This document shows, one piece after another, positions 21,834 through 33,925 of a stretch of DNA of 64,000 bases. Every line of letters starts with the position of its first letter. The stretch's first letter is position 1. The notes beneath the pieces were generated by a model that was not told the DNA's origin, did not search any database, and saw only the letters and a program-made list of their open reading frames with translations. Source of the DNA: Brachypterus glaber (lineage: Eukaryota > Arthropoda > Insecta > Coleoptera > Kateretidae); assembly GCA_958510825.1 (NCBI GenBank), contig OY294048.1, forward strand, positions 18,927,589-18,991,588, written 5' to 3'. The position numbers and the translations under genes are program-made.

Positions 21834-22192
21834 AAAGCCGTAACTCATATATTGTAATTTTTCACGACAGCTAAATTTTTAAAATATTTTTTTTTTTGTT
21901 ATTTAAGGGTGGGTAAATGATTGAAGTGGAAAAGGAAGTCATGTGATACATCATTTGAATGCTTATAAAATTCTCTATTTAACTGTTTCAGTATTTATTG
22001 TTTATTTACTGTTTGTTTCTGATAATATTCAAGTTTAGAATTTCTTACTTTACTGATTTTAGGTAAACTTTTGCTTAAAGTGGCATGTGGAGAAACCTGA
22101 GTAGTACCACCATGTGTGTCTTTTTTCAAGGCGTTTACCTATGAGTATAACTCAAAATGGGTCTAACTTGAGTTACATCCTTGTTGCTTGGG
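21834..22192. mobile_element. MITE with CCCAAGCAACAA ends
   Basis: CCCAAGCAACAAAGCCGTAA on the left is mirrored by TTACATCCTTGTTGCTTGGG on the right, giving a 359-bp element. No clear target duplication was found and there is no coding capacity. Confidence 0.5.
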
Positions 22193-22504
22193 AGTGTCGA
22201 TTTGGTCTTATCACCTTTTGATTATACAAGCCTCAATTTATGACTAAAGGGCTTTCTAACGTATTGTAGGTCCTTTTAAGCTACCTCTTAAGGCTCTACG
22301 TATCAATTGAATACAAATCAGTGGTTAAAAGCAAACCAATGTTAAAAAAATATCCTAAATAATATGTGTATTAAAGTTAAAAGATCCTTGTTTGTTGAGA
22401 CTCTTAACTTCAGAGATATCAGCATTTTTTACACGGTGATCATAAATGCTGTTTTTAAAAGACTGACGACTTAATTAATGTCAAGTAAATGTCAGTGTGA
22501 TCAT

Positions 22505-23035
22505 TTATATATTTTTTCTATTTTGCGACTCTTATAAGCTCATAATCACACGCATTGTGTTCTTATAGGCCCATAAGACGTCTGTACTTTTTGTTCTTTT
22601 GGGTTGGCAACAGACCTGGCCTATCGCTTGACGTTTTCCGTGCAAATGTCAATGTCGCTTTAAAGTTGAATTTTCTTAAAAATTTTGTGTTTAGGTCACT
22701 TTTACCATGTTAAAATTGTGGCTTGGTTAATTATAGTAAAAAAGAGAAAAGATGACTATAAAATATATCAAAATATAATTTGTTCTTAGAATTTTAAACA
22801 TGGTGTAAACTGTAATGCCAATCCAAAACAAAAATCCCTAAATCAGTCATCAATTTAAATGTAAGTTTTTTTAAATTTTAGAGCAAAATAGAAAAAAATT
22901 GTATAAAGCACTCGTATCATAACACGTTTTTAGCGCACTAGTACTTTAGAAAACTCACCTCAATCGGCTCGTTTTCTAAACTTGTACTCGTTCGCTAAAA
23001 ACGTATGTTATGAAACTAGTGCTTTAATATACTAT
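22505..23035. repeat. Left member of a distant inverted pair (about 0.5 kb)
   Basis: From the TCTATTTTGCGACTCTTATA block through ATAATCACACGCATTG, TAGAATTTTAAACATGG and ATCAGTCATCAATTTAAATG to GAAACTAGTGCTTTAATATA, this is matched in inverse at 30868-31345. Its right part (22910-23025) is itself a hairpin around TTTTCTAAA. The two are probably copies of one non-autonomous element in opposite orientation. Confidence 0.65.
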
Positions 23036-23798
23036 TTTCTGTTTTTTAAAGCTTTGGGCTATAGAACGTAGATAAAATAGTATATAAAATTCGTTTGCGA
23101 CTGGCTTTTAGTGAATAATTTTTGCATTGTCGTGCACTAAAAGCTTAAATCTCAAACAAATTCCATGCGTGCATTAGGTTCTTGAAACCTTCGATTGTTT
23201 CCTTTTTTGGATTTTCGTTAAGTTTTATCCAGTCTCTGCTTTTAGCAGCAGATAAAGCTAACTGTTATTGCTGTTCCTTACAATTATTTTTCTACGCCAT
23301 ATAGCATATGGAATAGATTTTATTTTCACAGTTGTCCTTATATGTGACTCTGATGAGTGCTAAAAACCACGAAATCGATCAGTCACTTCGGTTTGGACGA
23401 CTTTGTTAATCGAAACAAAAGTATTTGTAGGGAATAGTAAAATAGTAAATTATTACAAATATATTTTTCTACATTTTTAAAAATGTACCAAATTTTTCAA
23501 TTAATTAATATATTATTTTGTTTTGTTTTTAACAATTCTTTAAGACTTAATAAGTATTTGGACTTTCAAATTTCTAAAAAAAAAAAATAATAATTTGCAT
23601 AATAATAATCTTAGAAATGCGAAACCTAAATATTTCTACATTTTTTTAGAGGTTTCCTTTGGCTATTTAAAGTTTAATAAATAATTTTCTTTTTAAATTG
23701 TTGGTGTTAGGAACTTGAAAATTTTAAAAAATCGCCTCCAACTCTTAACTTGATTACCAATAGTCTGATATCACAGTATTAATAGATTTTATATCTTG

Positions 23799-26491
23799 CA
23801 TATGGGTATTTCTGTACGAATCCATACCACCTTGGTGATTGAATGTCACGGATTTTCGTTAAACTTTTTTTATATTAGCACCACTCTAATACTAAAAGCC
23901 TTATGCAAAAAAAAGAATTTAGAAAAATTTTTTGGCTGAGATATGATTTTTTTAAAATTTTGTAATTTTCTAATTTTTGACGATAAAGAAAACAGCTTTA
24001 TTTTCAATTTATTACTATAAGTCTGACAATTTTAATCCAAATTTGATGAAATTTGGTGCACCCATGTAAACTTAGATGACAATCTTGAATTTTTTATAAT
24101 TTTTTTTAATAGTGGGTTTCTGCTCTTCTTCTTCTTCTTCAAAAATATTTTTTTACGTTTTTTTATAACTATGTTTAACCCGATTTTTCGTAAAGTGCCC
24201 CCCCTACGATTTTTCTCAAATTTTGGTCAAATGTACTTCTAAGTGTCCTTTTTTCAATGACGTAAAATTTATTCTGGGCAAATTAGGTTTACTATATATT
24301 TTAGCCATTTTAAATTTTTACGGCAATGAGGAATTGTGCTGGAAATAGCTGTTTTACAAAAAAAAGCACATATTATTTTTTATATGTTTTTAATAGTTTA
24401 GGTCAAATGCTTCATTTTAAGACAAAAACAAAATAATTAATTGTTGTTTTTTTTCAAAAAAGGCGTAAGTCCACAATTTTATTACTTTTTTATTTCTATA
24501 TATTTTGTAGGCGTTTTTTTTTCTGTTGTAAACGTTAGCTTACGTTAAATACTATGTTTTTTGGTTTTGTTTTTGATCTTAAAAATGCCTGAAAGTTGGT
24601 AAACTGTCAGAGTAAGAAACTTTTTTTTTGTTATAAATCTTTTTTTAATTCGCAGCTCAGAGAAAAGTTATCTATGCCGGGGATAAATCCTTAATAAAAA
24701 TTAATTTAAAAAATATTAATTTATTTAACATACTAATTCTTTATTTACAATTTATTTATGTCTTATTATTTAACTTTAATTATTATACAAAGCTTATCAA
24801 AATCTTTTAAATTTTTGTGAAGCACATCCATCGCTAAAATATAATGAACTATTTTTTTATTTGCTTGTATTCCAAAGTGACATTGTTCGGTTAGAACTGT
24901 TAAGTTAAAAGTGACAATTTTGTTAACAGTTTGTCTTTTGTTTTACTTCGGCGTTCCCTTTTGGAAAATTGTATAGCGGTTGTGCTTGAAAAAACAAAAA
25001 CAAAATTTTGTTATGAAAAATTGTCAGATAACTGACAGAACCAAATTAAAACTAATTTTACCTATTACTTTTACCTTTTTGTGTTAAAATATGTTTAAAA
25101 GCGAAAAAAAATAGCGTATGATCCAAGGACGAGGAATATATCTCAATCTCTGCATGCGACCGAGCAACATTATTTCTCGTCCTTGGATCGCATTTTTTTT
25201 TTCTCTTATAAACATATTTTTAACAAGAAATAAATAATATTGTCATATTAAAAAAATGGCAGGCCAGCATCTTGTCGTATATAACTGGCAGTTGTTTTAC
25301 GATTGACAGGCCGCGGCATGCCGGTTGCCTACACTGTGCGCGCGAAAAAAAGTACTTTCCCGCACGCTGCCATGGTAACGTGCGGGAAAGTAAAAAGCTA
25401 AGAAATAGGATATTTTGCGGTCAGAAAACTTCATTTGTTTATGTAGAAATGTTAACTTTTCTATTAGATCGTAGAAAAACTTTTTTTGATCTGCGTTATT
25501 ATGGTATGGTATTTTTTAATTGTAAATCAGTTAGCCTTGGATTGGTTTATGCATGTAATATGTCAAAATACACTAGCGTCTTTTCATAGATAATTGAATT
25601 TATCTGATTTATTGTGATTTTTGTTGTTGAAAACTATAATAATATAATGTACTATAATGTAGCTATTTATATTTCAATGAGCACGAAAATGTTTATTCCT
25701 TTTTAGAGAACCCAACAGTTATAAATATATATGAGAATCAAATAGTAGGCTTAGTTAGGTTAAACAAAAAAGATGGTACATATTATTTAAATAAAAAAAA
25801 ATCAAAAGATTTTAATAAAAAAAGAACTTTGTATAATAAATTAAAGTTAAATAATAAGACATAAATAAATTGTAAATAAAGAATTAGTATGTTAAATAAA
25901 TTAATATTTTTTAAATTATTTTTTTTTAAGGATTTATCCCCGGCATAGAAAACTTTTCTCTGAGCTGGGAATTAAAAAAAGATTTATAACAAAAAAAAAG
26001 TGTCTTACTCTGACAGTTTACCAACTTTCAGGCATTTTTAAGATCAAAAACAAAACAAAAAAACATATTGTGTTTAAAAAAAAATAAAAATACGTTTTGG
26101 TGTTAAAGACTTAGTATTTAACGTAAGCTAAAGTTTACACCAGAAAAAAACGCCTACATAATACATAGAAAAAGAAAGTAATAAAATTGTGGACTTACCC
26201 CTTTTTTGAAAAAAAACAACAATTAATTATTTTGTTTTTGTCTTAAAATTTGGATTAAAATTGTCAGACTTATAGTAATAAATTAAAAATAAAGCTGTTT
26301 TCTATATCGTCAAAAATTGAAAAATTAGAAAATTAAAAAAAAATCATATCTCAGCCAAAATTTTTTTTTAATTCTTTTTTTTTGCATAAGGCTTTTAGTA
26401 TTAGAGTGGTGATAATATAAAAAAAGTTTAACGAAAATCCGTGACATTCAATCACCAAGGTGGTATGGATTCGTACAGAAATACCCATATG
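23799..26491. mobile_element. 2.7-kb foldback element with 0.7-1.0-kb arms
   Basis: The left arm starts CATATGGGTATTTCTGTACG (23799) and its exact inverse ends at 26491. Homology runs inward to about 24820 on the left and 25785 on the right. The right arm lacks about 375 bp present at 24042-24416. The centre (24830-25785) holds a second hairpin MITE (25083-25223) and a 12-bp GC-rich hairpin (25370-25392). The termini sit in the palindrome CATATG, so the target duplication is unclear. No transposase is seen. Confidence 0.7.
25083..25223. mobile_element. Hairpin MITE nested in the foldback centre
   Basis: GTTAAAATATGTTTAAAAGC and GATCCAAGGACGAGGAATA are mirrored by TATTTCTCGTCCTTGGATCG and ATAAACATATTTTTAAC, giving arms of about 55 bp. 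Confidence 0.6.
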
Positions 26492-26688
26492 AAATTTTGA
26501 AAAATACGATAGGATTTCTAAAAACTTTCGCCTCCCGCGCTAAATATGTTGAACATAGTGATGGCACCCCTTTCCTCCAGAAAATAGGTACTGACCCTTT
26601 TTGGAAAATTAACAAACACTTTTTATTAATAATGTTGTAAATTCAAATAGCCCCCCTTATCAAACATCCTGCGGGCGCCCCAGATATA

Positions 26689-27599
26689 GTAGGGGTTACC
26701 GGGGCTAGTTGTCGCAGGGGTAAGTTGTCGAAGTGCTTATATCTTAAAAAGTAAAATATTTTTCTGAGCCAAACCAAGATTAACCGCTGCGTCACAACAG
26801 TGCCATTTATCATTTGTAAACTTAAATGCAATAAATTAAAAGAACATCCAGACAAACCAAAAAATGTAAAAATTAAAGAGCCCAGTAATTTTTTTGTGGC
26901 AAATATTTTTTCTTATTTTTACTGATTTAAAGCATTAACATAAGAGAATTTTATGTATAATAATAGTTTAAGGTGTATATTATTCGTTGATATTGTCATT
27001 TAGGAGTGTTTATTCGTTAATTACTTGATACATAACTTAAAATTGACCACTGGGGCTAGTTGTCGCATTTGGTTTGGGGCTAGTTGTCGCATGATCTGGA
27101 GATATGTTCATGGTATAACATTTCCTTTTTGGCATTTTTTTATTCAAAACTGTCTAAAAAAGTGAAACTTTGCCGAATAGCAAATAAATTCGTTTATTAA
27201 ATTATATTAAATTAAAAAAAAATCAAAAAAATATTATTTAATTATAAAGTTGGAAATTTTGGCACAAAAGTAAAAAGTTAGATAACAATCAGCTTGTGGA
27301 GAGGCACATGTCTTATTAGTTATTTATAATTTTTATAAATGCCTTTATATTTCTTCAAAAAAATATACTTGAAGTGCCGCGACAACGTGCCCCGTGAAGG
27401 GGCACGTTGTCGCAATTTTCAAGACTTCACAAAAAAAAAATACTCTAATACCCTATAAAATTTTCCATGTTTTTTCTTTAAATAATGTTACTGAAACATG
27501 CAGCTAAAATTACCATTAGGTCAATAAAAAAAATACAAAAATAAAGGAAAAAACTGATTTTGAATGAAAAGTGCGACAATTAGCCCCGGTCACCCACAG
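26689..27599. mobile_element. TA-flanked element built on repeated GGGGCTAGTTGTCGCA
   Basis: TA lies at 26687-26688 and 27600-27601. Ends: GTAGGGGTTACCGGGGCTAG, and on the other strand CTGTGGGTGACCGGGGCTAA. The motif or close variants occur at 26704, 26719, 27052 and 27077, as a facing pair 27378/27397 (GCGACAACGTGCCCC/GGGGCACGTTGTCGC), and inverted at 27570. It has no open frame. Tc1/mariner-like by its TA flank. Confidence 0.65.
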
Positions 27600-27758
27600 T
27601 AGGGGCGACTCTTGATGAATAAATGTAGCCTATAGTATCCATGTGATCCATAGTCCAATATAAAGGCCCTTTTGAAGTAAGTACGTAAATAAGAGTATTG
27701 ATCAAAATATACTTTATTGGAGCTATAGTTTTTATTCATTGTGTGAGTTTTAAACACT

Positions 27759-28087
27759 GGTCGGATCGAAGTATTGATTTACCGGGGGCTTGCAAAAATT
27801 AGTAATTTAATAATGTTTTTTAAAGTAAATAGACAACTTAAACTATACATATTTCACTAACTGGACGGACTGTCATTTCGACGCTGTTATTGCATAGAGA
27901 GTTATTTCGAAAAAAAAAAAACATTCTTTGAAAAAAATATTATTTTTTTTTTCAAAAAAAAAAAAAATAATTACATATTTCTTATTTTGACCGACCGGTG
28001 AGTAAAATAGAGTTTTAAGTGTTTATTTACTTTAAAATTTTAATTTTTGCGAGCCCCTCGTAAATAAATATCAACTTTGATCCGACC
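27759..28087. mobile_element. MITE with GGTCGGATC ends
   Basis: GGTCGGATCGAAGTATTGAT on the left is mirrored by ATCAACTTTGATCCGACC on the right, with GGGCTTGCAAAAATTA inside both arms. ACT on each side may be a 3-bp duplication. The centre is an A/T-run hairpin (27909-27968). Confidence 0.55.
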
Positions 28088-28479
28088 ACTATTTGTAAAT
28101 AAAATTTATTGTTGTGCTTCATGTGATATTGATTCCAAAGCTTTAAAGGGAATTGCCTAATAAATTGCTGTGACACAACAGTTGTGTTTTCATCAAAATT
28201 CAAACAAGCCGACATAGAGGAAGCGCTCACCATGAACACTAAATTCTCTAAATAAACAACTAACGCGCCAATTTTATACTTTGATGAATTTCCGCAATAA
28301 AAACTGTTTGGTATCAGTGTCGTACCTAATGAGAAATCTTGCCTCCTGAGTACTGCCGTTTTTACCAAAGTTGCTGCCCTACTCTGTTTTTTTTATAACT
28401 TTTTATGATAAATCTATCTCCTAGGAAATAGAGTACATGCAGCATCCTGAAAAAAGTCCAGATCTACTATCATTTCCAA

Positions 28480-28640
28480 ATAATTTAATTAATTGATTTG
28501 AGAACGTTAAAGTATTACTTAACGCAAATTTTGATCATTTTGGATCCCCACCTCCCCCCTTGTAACGCCATTTTCCTATACCACTAACATGGGCTAAACA
28601 CTCCAAAATGACTCCTATTCATATTACTTATATTTTATAA
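28480..28640 (-). repeat. Interspersed repeat with CGCAAATTTTGATCATTTTGG
   Basis: TTAACGCAAATTTTGATC, TTTGGATCCCCACCTCCCCC, TTGTAACGCCATTTT and ACTCCAAAATGAC match, in reverse, the unit at 40690-40840. Fragments also occur at 21490-21530 and 39935-40000. It is non-coding and of unknown class. Confidence 0.55.
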
Positions 28641-28776
28641 AAATACCTTTTCCTCTATATTTTTTTATGCAGAATCCAAAATTAAGTTCCGTTTCATGAT
28701 ATTTTACTTCAAAGTAATAATAAAAAAATATACATATAGTGCAGGATAAAAAATATTCTCTCTTGCATATTTTTAC

Positions 28777-29132
28777 ATGCTGAATCCAAATCAGTCATGT
28801 TGCGTTTTCGATATATATTACTCAGTCTTTAAAATAAGTAAAAATAACAGGCAGTGTGGATTTTTTTACGAATTTAGATATAAAAATGTCCGTCTATCCG
28901 TCCGTCCGTTTGTCCGCCTGTCTGTCCGATATCACGTTTTTTGTGGACACGATAACTGAAGAACCAAGTATCCTATTATTTTTGAAAGTAATCCCCTAAA
29001 AACAAATAAGTTATGGGTGGTTAAACTTAACTAAATTTTTTTTTTGTTCGATTTTTTTTTAAGTTGCGTATCATTCACTGTGAATAGAATACAATGGAAT
29101 GCGTAGCATTACATATCTTTACGGCTTGTTGA
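28777..29132 (-). repeat. Copy of the composite repeat (reverse orientation)
   Basis: In reverse, it begins AACAAGCCGTAAAGATATGT and continues ATTCTATTCACAGTGAATG. It carries the CCGTCCGTCCGTTTGTCC stretch (28887-28928) and the GATAACTGAAGAACC sequence that normally follows. It is shorter than the copy at 36625. Confidence 0.6.
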
Positions 29133-29454
29133 AATTTAAAGTTATGAGTTATCGATTCTTGGTTCATACTGTAATAAAAAAGAAAACTGAAACTAATGAT
29201 CTTAAATCTCAAAGCAGCAGCTGCTTTATTTCTTTAAAAATTAACATAAAGTATAATGAATTTTTAATGAGCAACATCTTAGTTTGTTCTTTTAAGTTTT
29301 AGCGGTTTTACATAGGATTGATTTAATTTTAGACAAGATAAAAGTTCTCAAACTCAGCATAATTAATTTTAGCTTTAGTTAAACTTCAGTTTATACTTTT
29401 TCTAAAGAGAAAGTATTGGGTATTACGATTTATGATGGACCTAAAATTATTATG

Positions 29455-29955
29455 TTTTTTCACGAAGTTAATTTGTACGCAAGTTTGGTGCTATGCAATT
29501 TTGTTGCAAGAATGATTCAGTCGCTGCGCATGCCTTCAGGCAACTTTGATGATATTTTCGAGCCACCAAATTATTAGAACAAGTTCTATTTTTTGACGAT
29601 TTTCACGCAAGATTTATGATACCAACTTAGTAAAAAGTTACCAACTCGATTTCATTTTACTAATATAGTAGCAACTGCACATATTAATAATTATTATTAT
29701 TAATTATAGGTCGGTCTGTCTAACTAAAAAATGTCATTAAAAAAGCAAATCCTAAGTATTGTTTTTGACAACAAACGCAGAGACACGTCAAAATTGTCTG
29801 ATTGACAGCACTGTTTAACTTGCAATATATAGCGTCAAACTTGCGTACAACTTACTCCGTGAAAAGGCAAATTAATGTGCAACTGTCCTCATGCCATATC
29901 TGGCAGCAAACTTGCATAGCACCAAACTTGCGTACAAATTGCTCCGTGAAAAGCC
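29455..29955. mobile_element. Inverted-repeat element with repeated AAACTTGCGTAC
   Basis: TTTGTACGCAAGTTTGGTGC near 29472 is mirrored by GCACCAAACTTGCGTACAAA near 29920. A further copy of CAAACTTGCGTACAACTTAC with CTCCGTGAAAAG lies at 29838-29866. An open frame over the right end (29891-30214) starts inside the repeat and has no protein similarity I recognise. Confidence 0.5.
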
Positions 29956-30867
29956 TCCTTTAGACTTTTTTTTTATAATTCGTAGAAAGATGGTAAAAAA
30001 AGTTAGTGAGATTGTATACGGATATTATAAGGGCGTCCTAAGGGTGTTTAAAAAGTGTTTTTTGGCTGTTTTAAGTTTTTTTTTTAATTTTTTTTTTAAT
30101 GCAGTTCTTGCATGTGAAAGTGAAATGTCTACAGTAAAAAATATTGACATGTCGTGCAGGTCTTTGAAAAATGTTCTGATTGATCGAAAGCTTGCCGGCC
30201 TCGAAAAGTCTTAAAAATTACCGAAAAAAGGTCTCACGTTTGGTAAATATGAGACTTCCTTGGATTTCCCCCGGAGATTTCCTTCAATTTGTACACCTGA
30301 ATTCCTCGGCAGTTTACCCCTCTATATTTTTAAAGTAATATTTTAATAATCACCCAAAAACTTATCTGGATAAGGTTTAAGAAATTTTTGAATTTAATAG
30401 AATTTCGTTTTTATAATTTGCATTTGACGTTTATTACCATTATAAATAAATTTATACCATTGCTTTAAAAATGCATTTAAAACCGAGAATATTTTATAGA
30501 AAAGCTCGTAAATTAGATAAATGTATTATAGAGAAGTATTTTTTAAACGTTAATATTAAAATTATATTGACTTAAATTCTTAATTTCCAACAAATATAAA
30601 AAATTTAATATGGAAAATTATTAATTTTAAACTACGTACTCAGTTTATGTACATATGCTGCTAAATAATTTTAAGGAGTGGAATGACCCAGTCTGCATTA
30701 TCAGCAGATAAGTCGGAAAATTTTAGACTAGTCGGCAATTTTGAAAAGACAAGATTGGTGACTTTTGTTAGTCATTAGTTATTTTCCGGGGGACACTTTA
30801 GACCAGTCGGAAAGTTTTTAAAGGTGATGTGTTTTTTAATATAACTAATTTTTTATAGATTAGTATA

Positions 30868-31345
30868 TTAAAGCACTAGTTTCATAACATACGTTTTTAG
30901 CGCAGAGTACAAGTTTAGAAAACGAGCCTCTTGCGGAGAGTTTTCTAAAGTACTAGTGCGCTAAAACGTGTTATGAAAGAAGTGCTTAATACAATTTTTT
31001 CTATTTTGCTCTAAAATTTAAAAAACTTACATTTAAATTGATGACTGATTTGGGGATTTTTGTTTCGGGTTGGCATTACAATTTTCGCCATGTTTAAAAT
31101 TCTAAGAACAAATATTATTTTGATATATTTTATAGTCGTTTCTACTCTTTTTCACTGAAAGTAACCAATCCACAATTTTAATACGGTAAAAAATAACCTA
31201 AATACAAAATTTTGTAGAAAATTAAACTTTAAAGCGACGTTCACATTCACAAAAAAAAGTAGAGTCCTCTTATGGGCCTATAAGAACACGCAAAGTGCGT
31301 GTGATTATGAGCTTAAGTGAGTGGCAAATTAGAAAAAATAATATT
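30868..31345. repeat. Right member of the distant inverted pair
   Basis: It reads TATTAAAGCACTAGTTTCAT, ACATTTAAATTGATGACTGA, CCATGTTTAAAATTCTAAG, and GTGCGTGTGATTATGAGC in the reverse order of 22505-23035. Both share the same two outer ends, so they are homologous elements, not a single pair of termini by necessity. Confidence 0.65.
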
Positions 31346-32020
31346 TGCAATTATGGCGAAGGCGCCCCTTCAAAAGAAATATATTCACATTTGACTAATG
31401 CACAAATAATTATAATTAATTAGATCACAATTTTAAACATTAAGCTTTTAAATATTTACCTGATTTTTACGTGCCTTTAGAGAGTATTAATAGCTGATAA
31501 ACACCAGGTATAACTTTTTAAAATGAACAAGAAGCCGAGTAATTCTTGGAAAAAAATAAACAAGCACCGTTACTTATTATTAACTATTTTAAAGTCGTAT
31601 TTTCTAAAAACAGGTGTTTAAATTTTAAGTCAAAATTTGACCAATAAAATGTCAGATTTATTTGCACCATTTCATTTCATTGTTTTAGTTAGTTTAGTGT
31701 TAATTCTTGGGTAAACGACCCTATAGATCTTCATTTAAATTAAAAAAATATCTCTGTTTTATGGAAAAAAATCCGAAACATAAAATTTTATTATAGAAAA
31801 ACGCACATGTTCCTATGTATAGTTAAAAATTAGTTAAAATAATATATTGGACCTTTGTACACAAACCTTATTCCATTATTATTTTTTTTTAGAATTAGGA
31901 AAAGCTAAGTAATGTTTTGCATAACGTAAAATAGAATTAAATCAAGTTACACAGTTGCAATCAAATTACTCAGTTGCAAAACTGGCAAAAGTTGCAACTT
32001 TGTTAATGATTTATTAAAGT

Positions 32021-32274
32021 CAACGAACTAATAACTCTTCTCTTTAGAATAGGCATTTCATTTGTAAAAACTGACAAAAACGTAGCCAACATATACATTT
32101 GGCTGTCTTACTCTCACAGCTTTGTTCTAACAGAGACAACAATAACAGTTACTGGTAATTGTTATTTTTCAGACATGAATATACCTACTATTTGTTTAGA
32201 AACAAACAGAGATGTTGGCGATACTTTATATTAACGGTATGCGTATTCTAGAGAGAAGAGTTGTTAGTTCGTTG
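32021..32274. mobile_element. hAT-type MITE copy 1, 254 bp, duplication ATTAAAGT
   Basis: CAACGAACTAATAACTCTTC begins it and GAAGAGTTGTTAGTTCGTTG ends it. A perfect 8-bp ATTAAAGT flanks both sides (32013-32020, 32275-32282). Near 90 percent identical to 44387-44635 over its whole length. Confidence 0.85.
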
Positions 32275-32974
32275 ATTAAAGTTACATTAATATTGTAATA
32301 ACCTAAAACAGAAAAAAATATAATAACAAATTTTGAATCTTTCTCTTAATACTCTACTCTACTTAATAAATTTGTGAATTATGTAGTATTAAGTAAACTT
32401 ACAGTAATGTTTTACATTTACAGTAATTATATTTGGAAAAATTTAGTTACTAGTACCTACTGCCTGTCTGTTTTTTCCAATCGTCACATGAGCGGAATGC
32501 CAGGAATGCAAGGTCGTCTATAGAATACACAAAATATCTTCCCCTTGCCTCATACCCCGGGTGCCAGTTAGAAAAGTTTTAACAGTAAAGTAGAGTATAC
32601 TCAGTTTAAAATGAGTTCAAATAAAAAACAACCGAAAGCCTAGATGTTAAGTAACAGAAATAAAATGATGCACTTGTCACTATTATAGCCGAAGTGTTAT
32701 AAATCACCGGACTTCAGCCAGCTGGATATTTCAATCTCTCAACATTAGGGCAGGTCGTGTTGTAAATCAACTGCTAATATAATCCCTAATATAAAAACTC
32801 TATACCTACCTATTTAGGAAAAAAACTTTGAATACCATATTACATAATGTTACGTTTCTTGTAATTTTATCAATACCTATTACAAAGGGACACAGAAAAA
32901 AACTGTTGACAGTTACATGGGAGACAATATTTTAGCTATTAATATATTAGTTATTATTGTTTATTATTTTAAGT

Positions 32975-33600
32975 ATAAAAGGCATATTAAAAACAAAATT
33001 AAAAGAGGAAAGACAGTAATAAGACAATTACATCCTATTTTATGGAATGACGTAATACGGAAGCAAACTAAAAAAAGAATTTTTAGCACTTTTATTGAAA
33101 GTACAGTAACTTATGGGGCAGAAGCATGGACATTAAGCAATATTTTAAGAAACAAATTAAATGCAACAGAAATGATGTACTGGAGGAGATGTTGTAAGAA
33201 AACGCTTTTGGACAGGGTTAGAAATGAAGAGATAAGGGGTAGAATGGAAGCTGAATACACACTTTTAGATAGTATTGAAAAAAAGCAATTATTATGGTAT
33301 GGGCACATGAGAAGACTTGCGGGTGTAAGATTACCAAAACAAATTTGGAAATGGAAACCAGAAAATAGAAGAAAACGGGGCAGACCACGTAGGAATTGGG
33401 AACAGGAAGTTAAAGAAGCTCTACAAAAACGAGATTTAGATGCTGAGTTATTTTTGAATAGAAAGGCATGGAGAGAGGGATGCAGTAGACGGCCTAGGCT
33501 GTAAAAACACTGCTTTATATATATAAATTATTGTAGCTGAACAGTCACATGATTAAAATACCTCAATTAAGGTCCAATAAATAAATAAAAATAAATAAAT
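32975..33600 (+). mobile_element. 5'-truncated LINE with open reverse-transcriptase C-terminal frame
   Basis: An open frame runs to TAA at 33502-33504. It encodes the region downstream of the RT domain of a non-LTR element: NKIKRGKTVIRQLHPILW, TVTYGAEAWTL, LLDRVRNEEIRGRM, LLWYGHMRRL, RLPKQIWKW and RRKRGRPRRNW. This tail is common in RTE-like and related arthropod LINEs. About 90 bp of 3' UTR follow, ending in AATAAATAAATAAA-type repeats near 33580-33603, a typical LINE tail. The RT catalytic core is missing, so this is a dead 5'-truncated copy, but the uninterrupted frame suggests it is fairly young. The nominal start at 32917 lies upstream of the homology and is not meaningful. Confidence 0.8.
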
Positions 33601-33925
33601 AAATAGTTGTTTTTAATTAATTTCGACCTTCTGGTTCCGAATTTGCTTGTTGAAGGATATTTCGTAAGATAAAAAAAAATTGTTTAATAGGGTTTCTGCA
33701 ATTATACCTTTAGGTATATTTTTCAGTCCAGTATTTTAATGGTAATATAATTAGCTAAACTAATTTGATAATTAGAAATAATTACGACAAGCATAATAGT
33801 TGCAGTTAAAAAAATAAATTTTAACTTAAATTTATGCAGTAAAATAATTATTGTAATTAACTTATTATGACTAATTAGCCTAAATACTAGTTTACTGGGA
33901 AGTTACAAATAGTTTAAAACGCTAA

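Noticed and set aside
25272..25589. 105-codon frame with several Cys/His
   Set aside because: It lies in the loop of the foldback element, has no ordered zinc-finger spacing and no family I know.
28027..28368. 113-codon minus-strand frame
   Set aside because: It starts beside and ends inside a MITE (27759-28087), with no recognised motif; probably chance.
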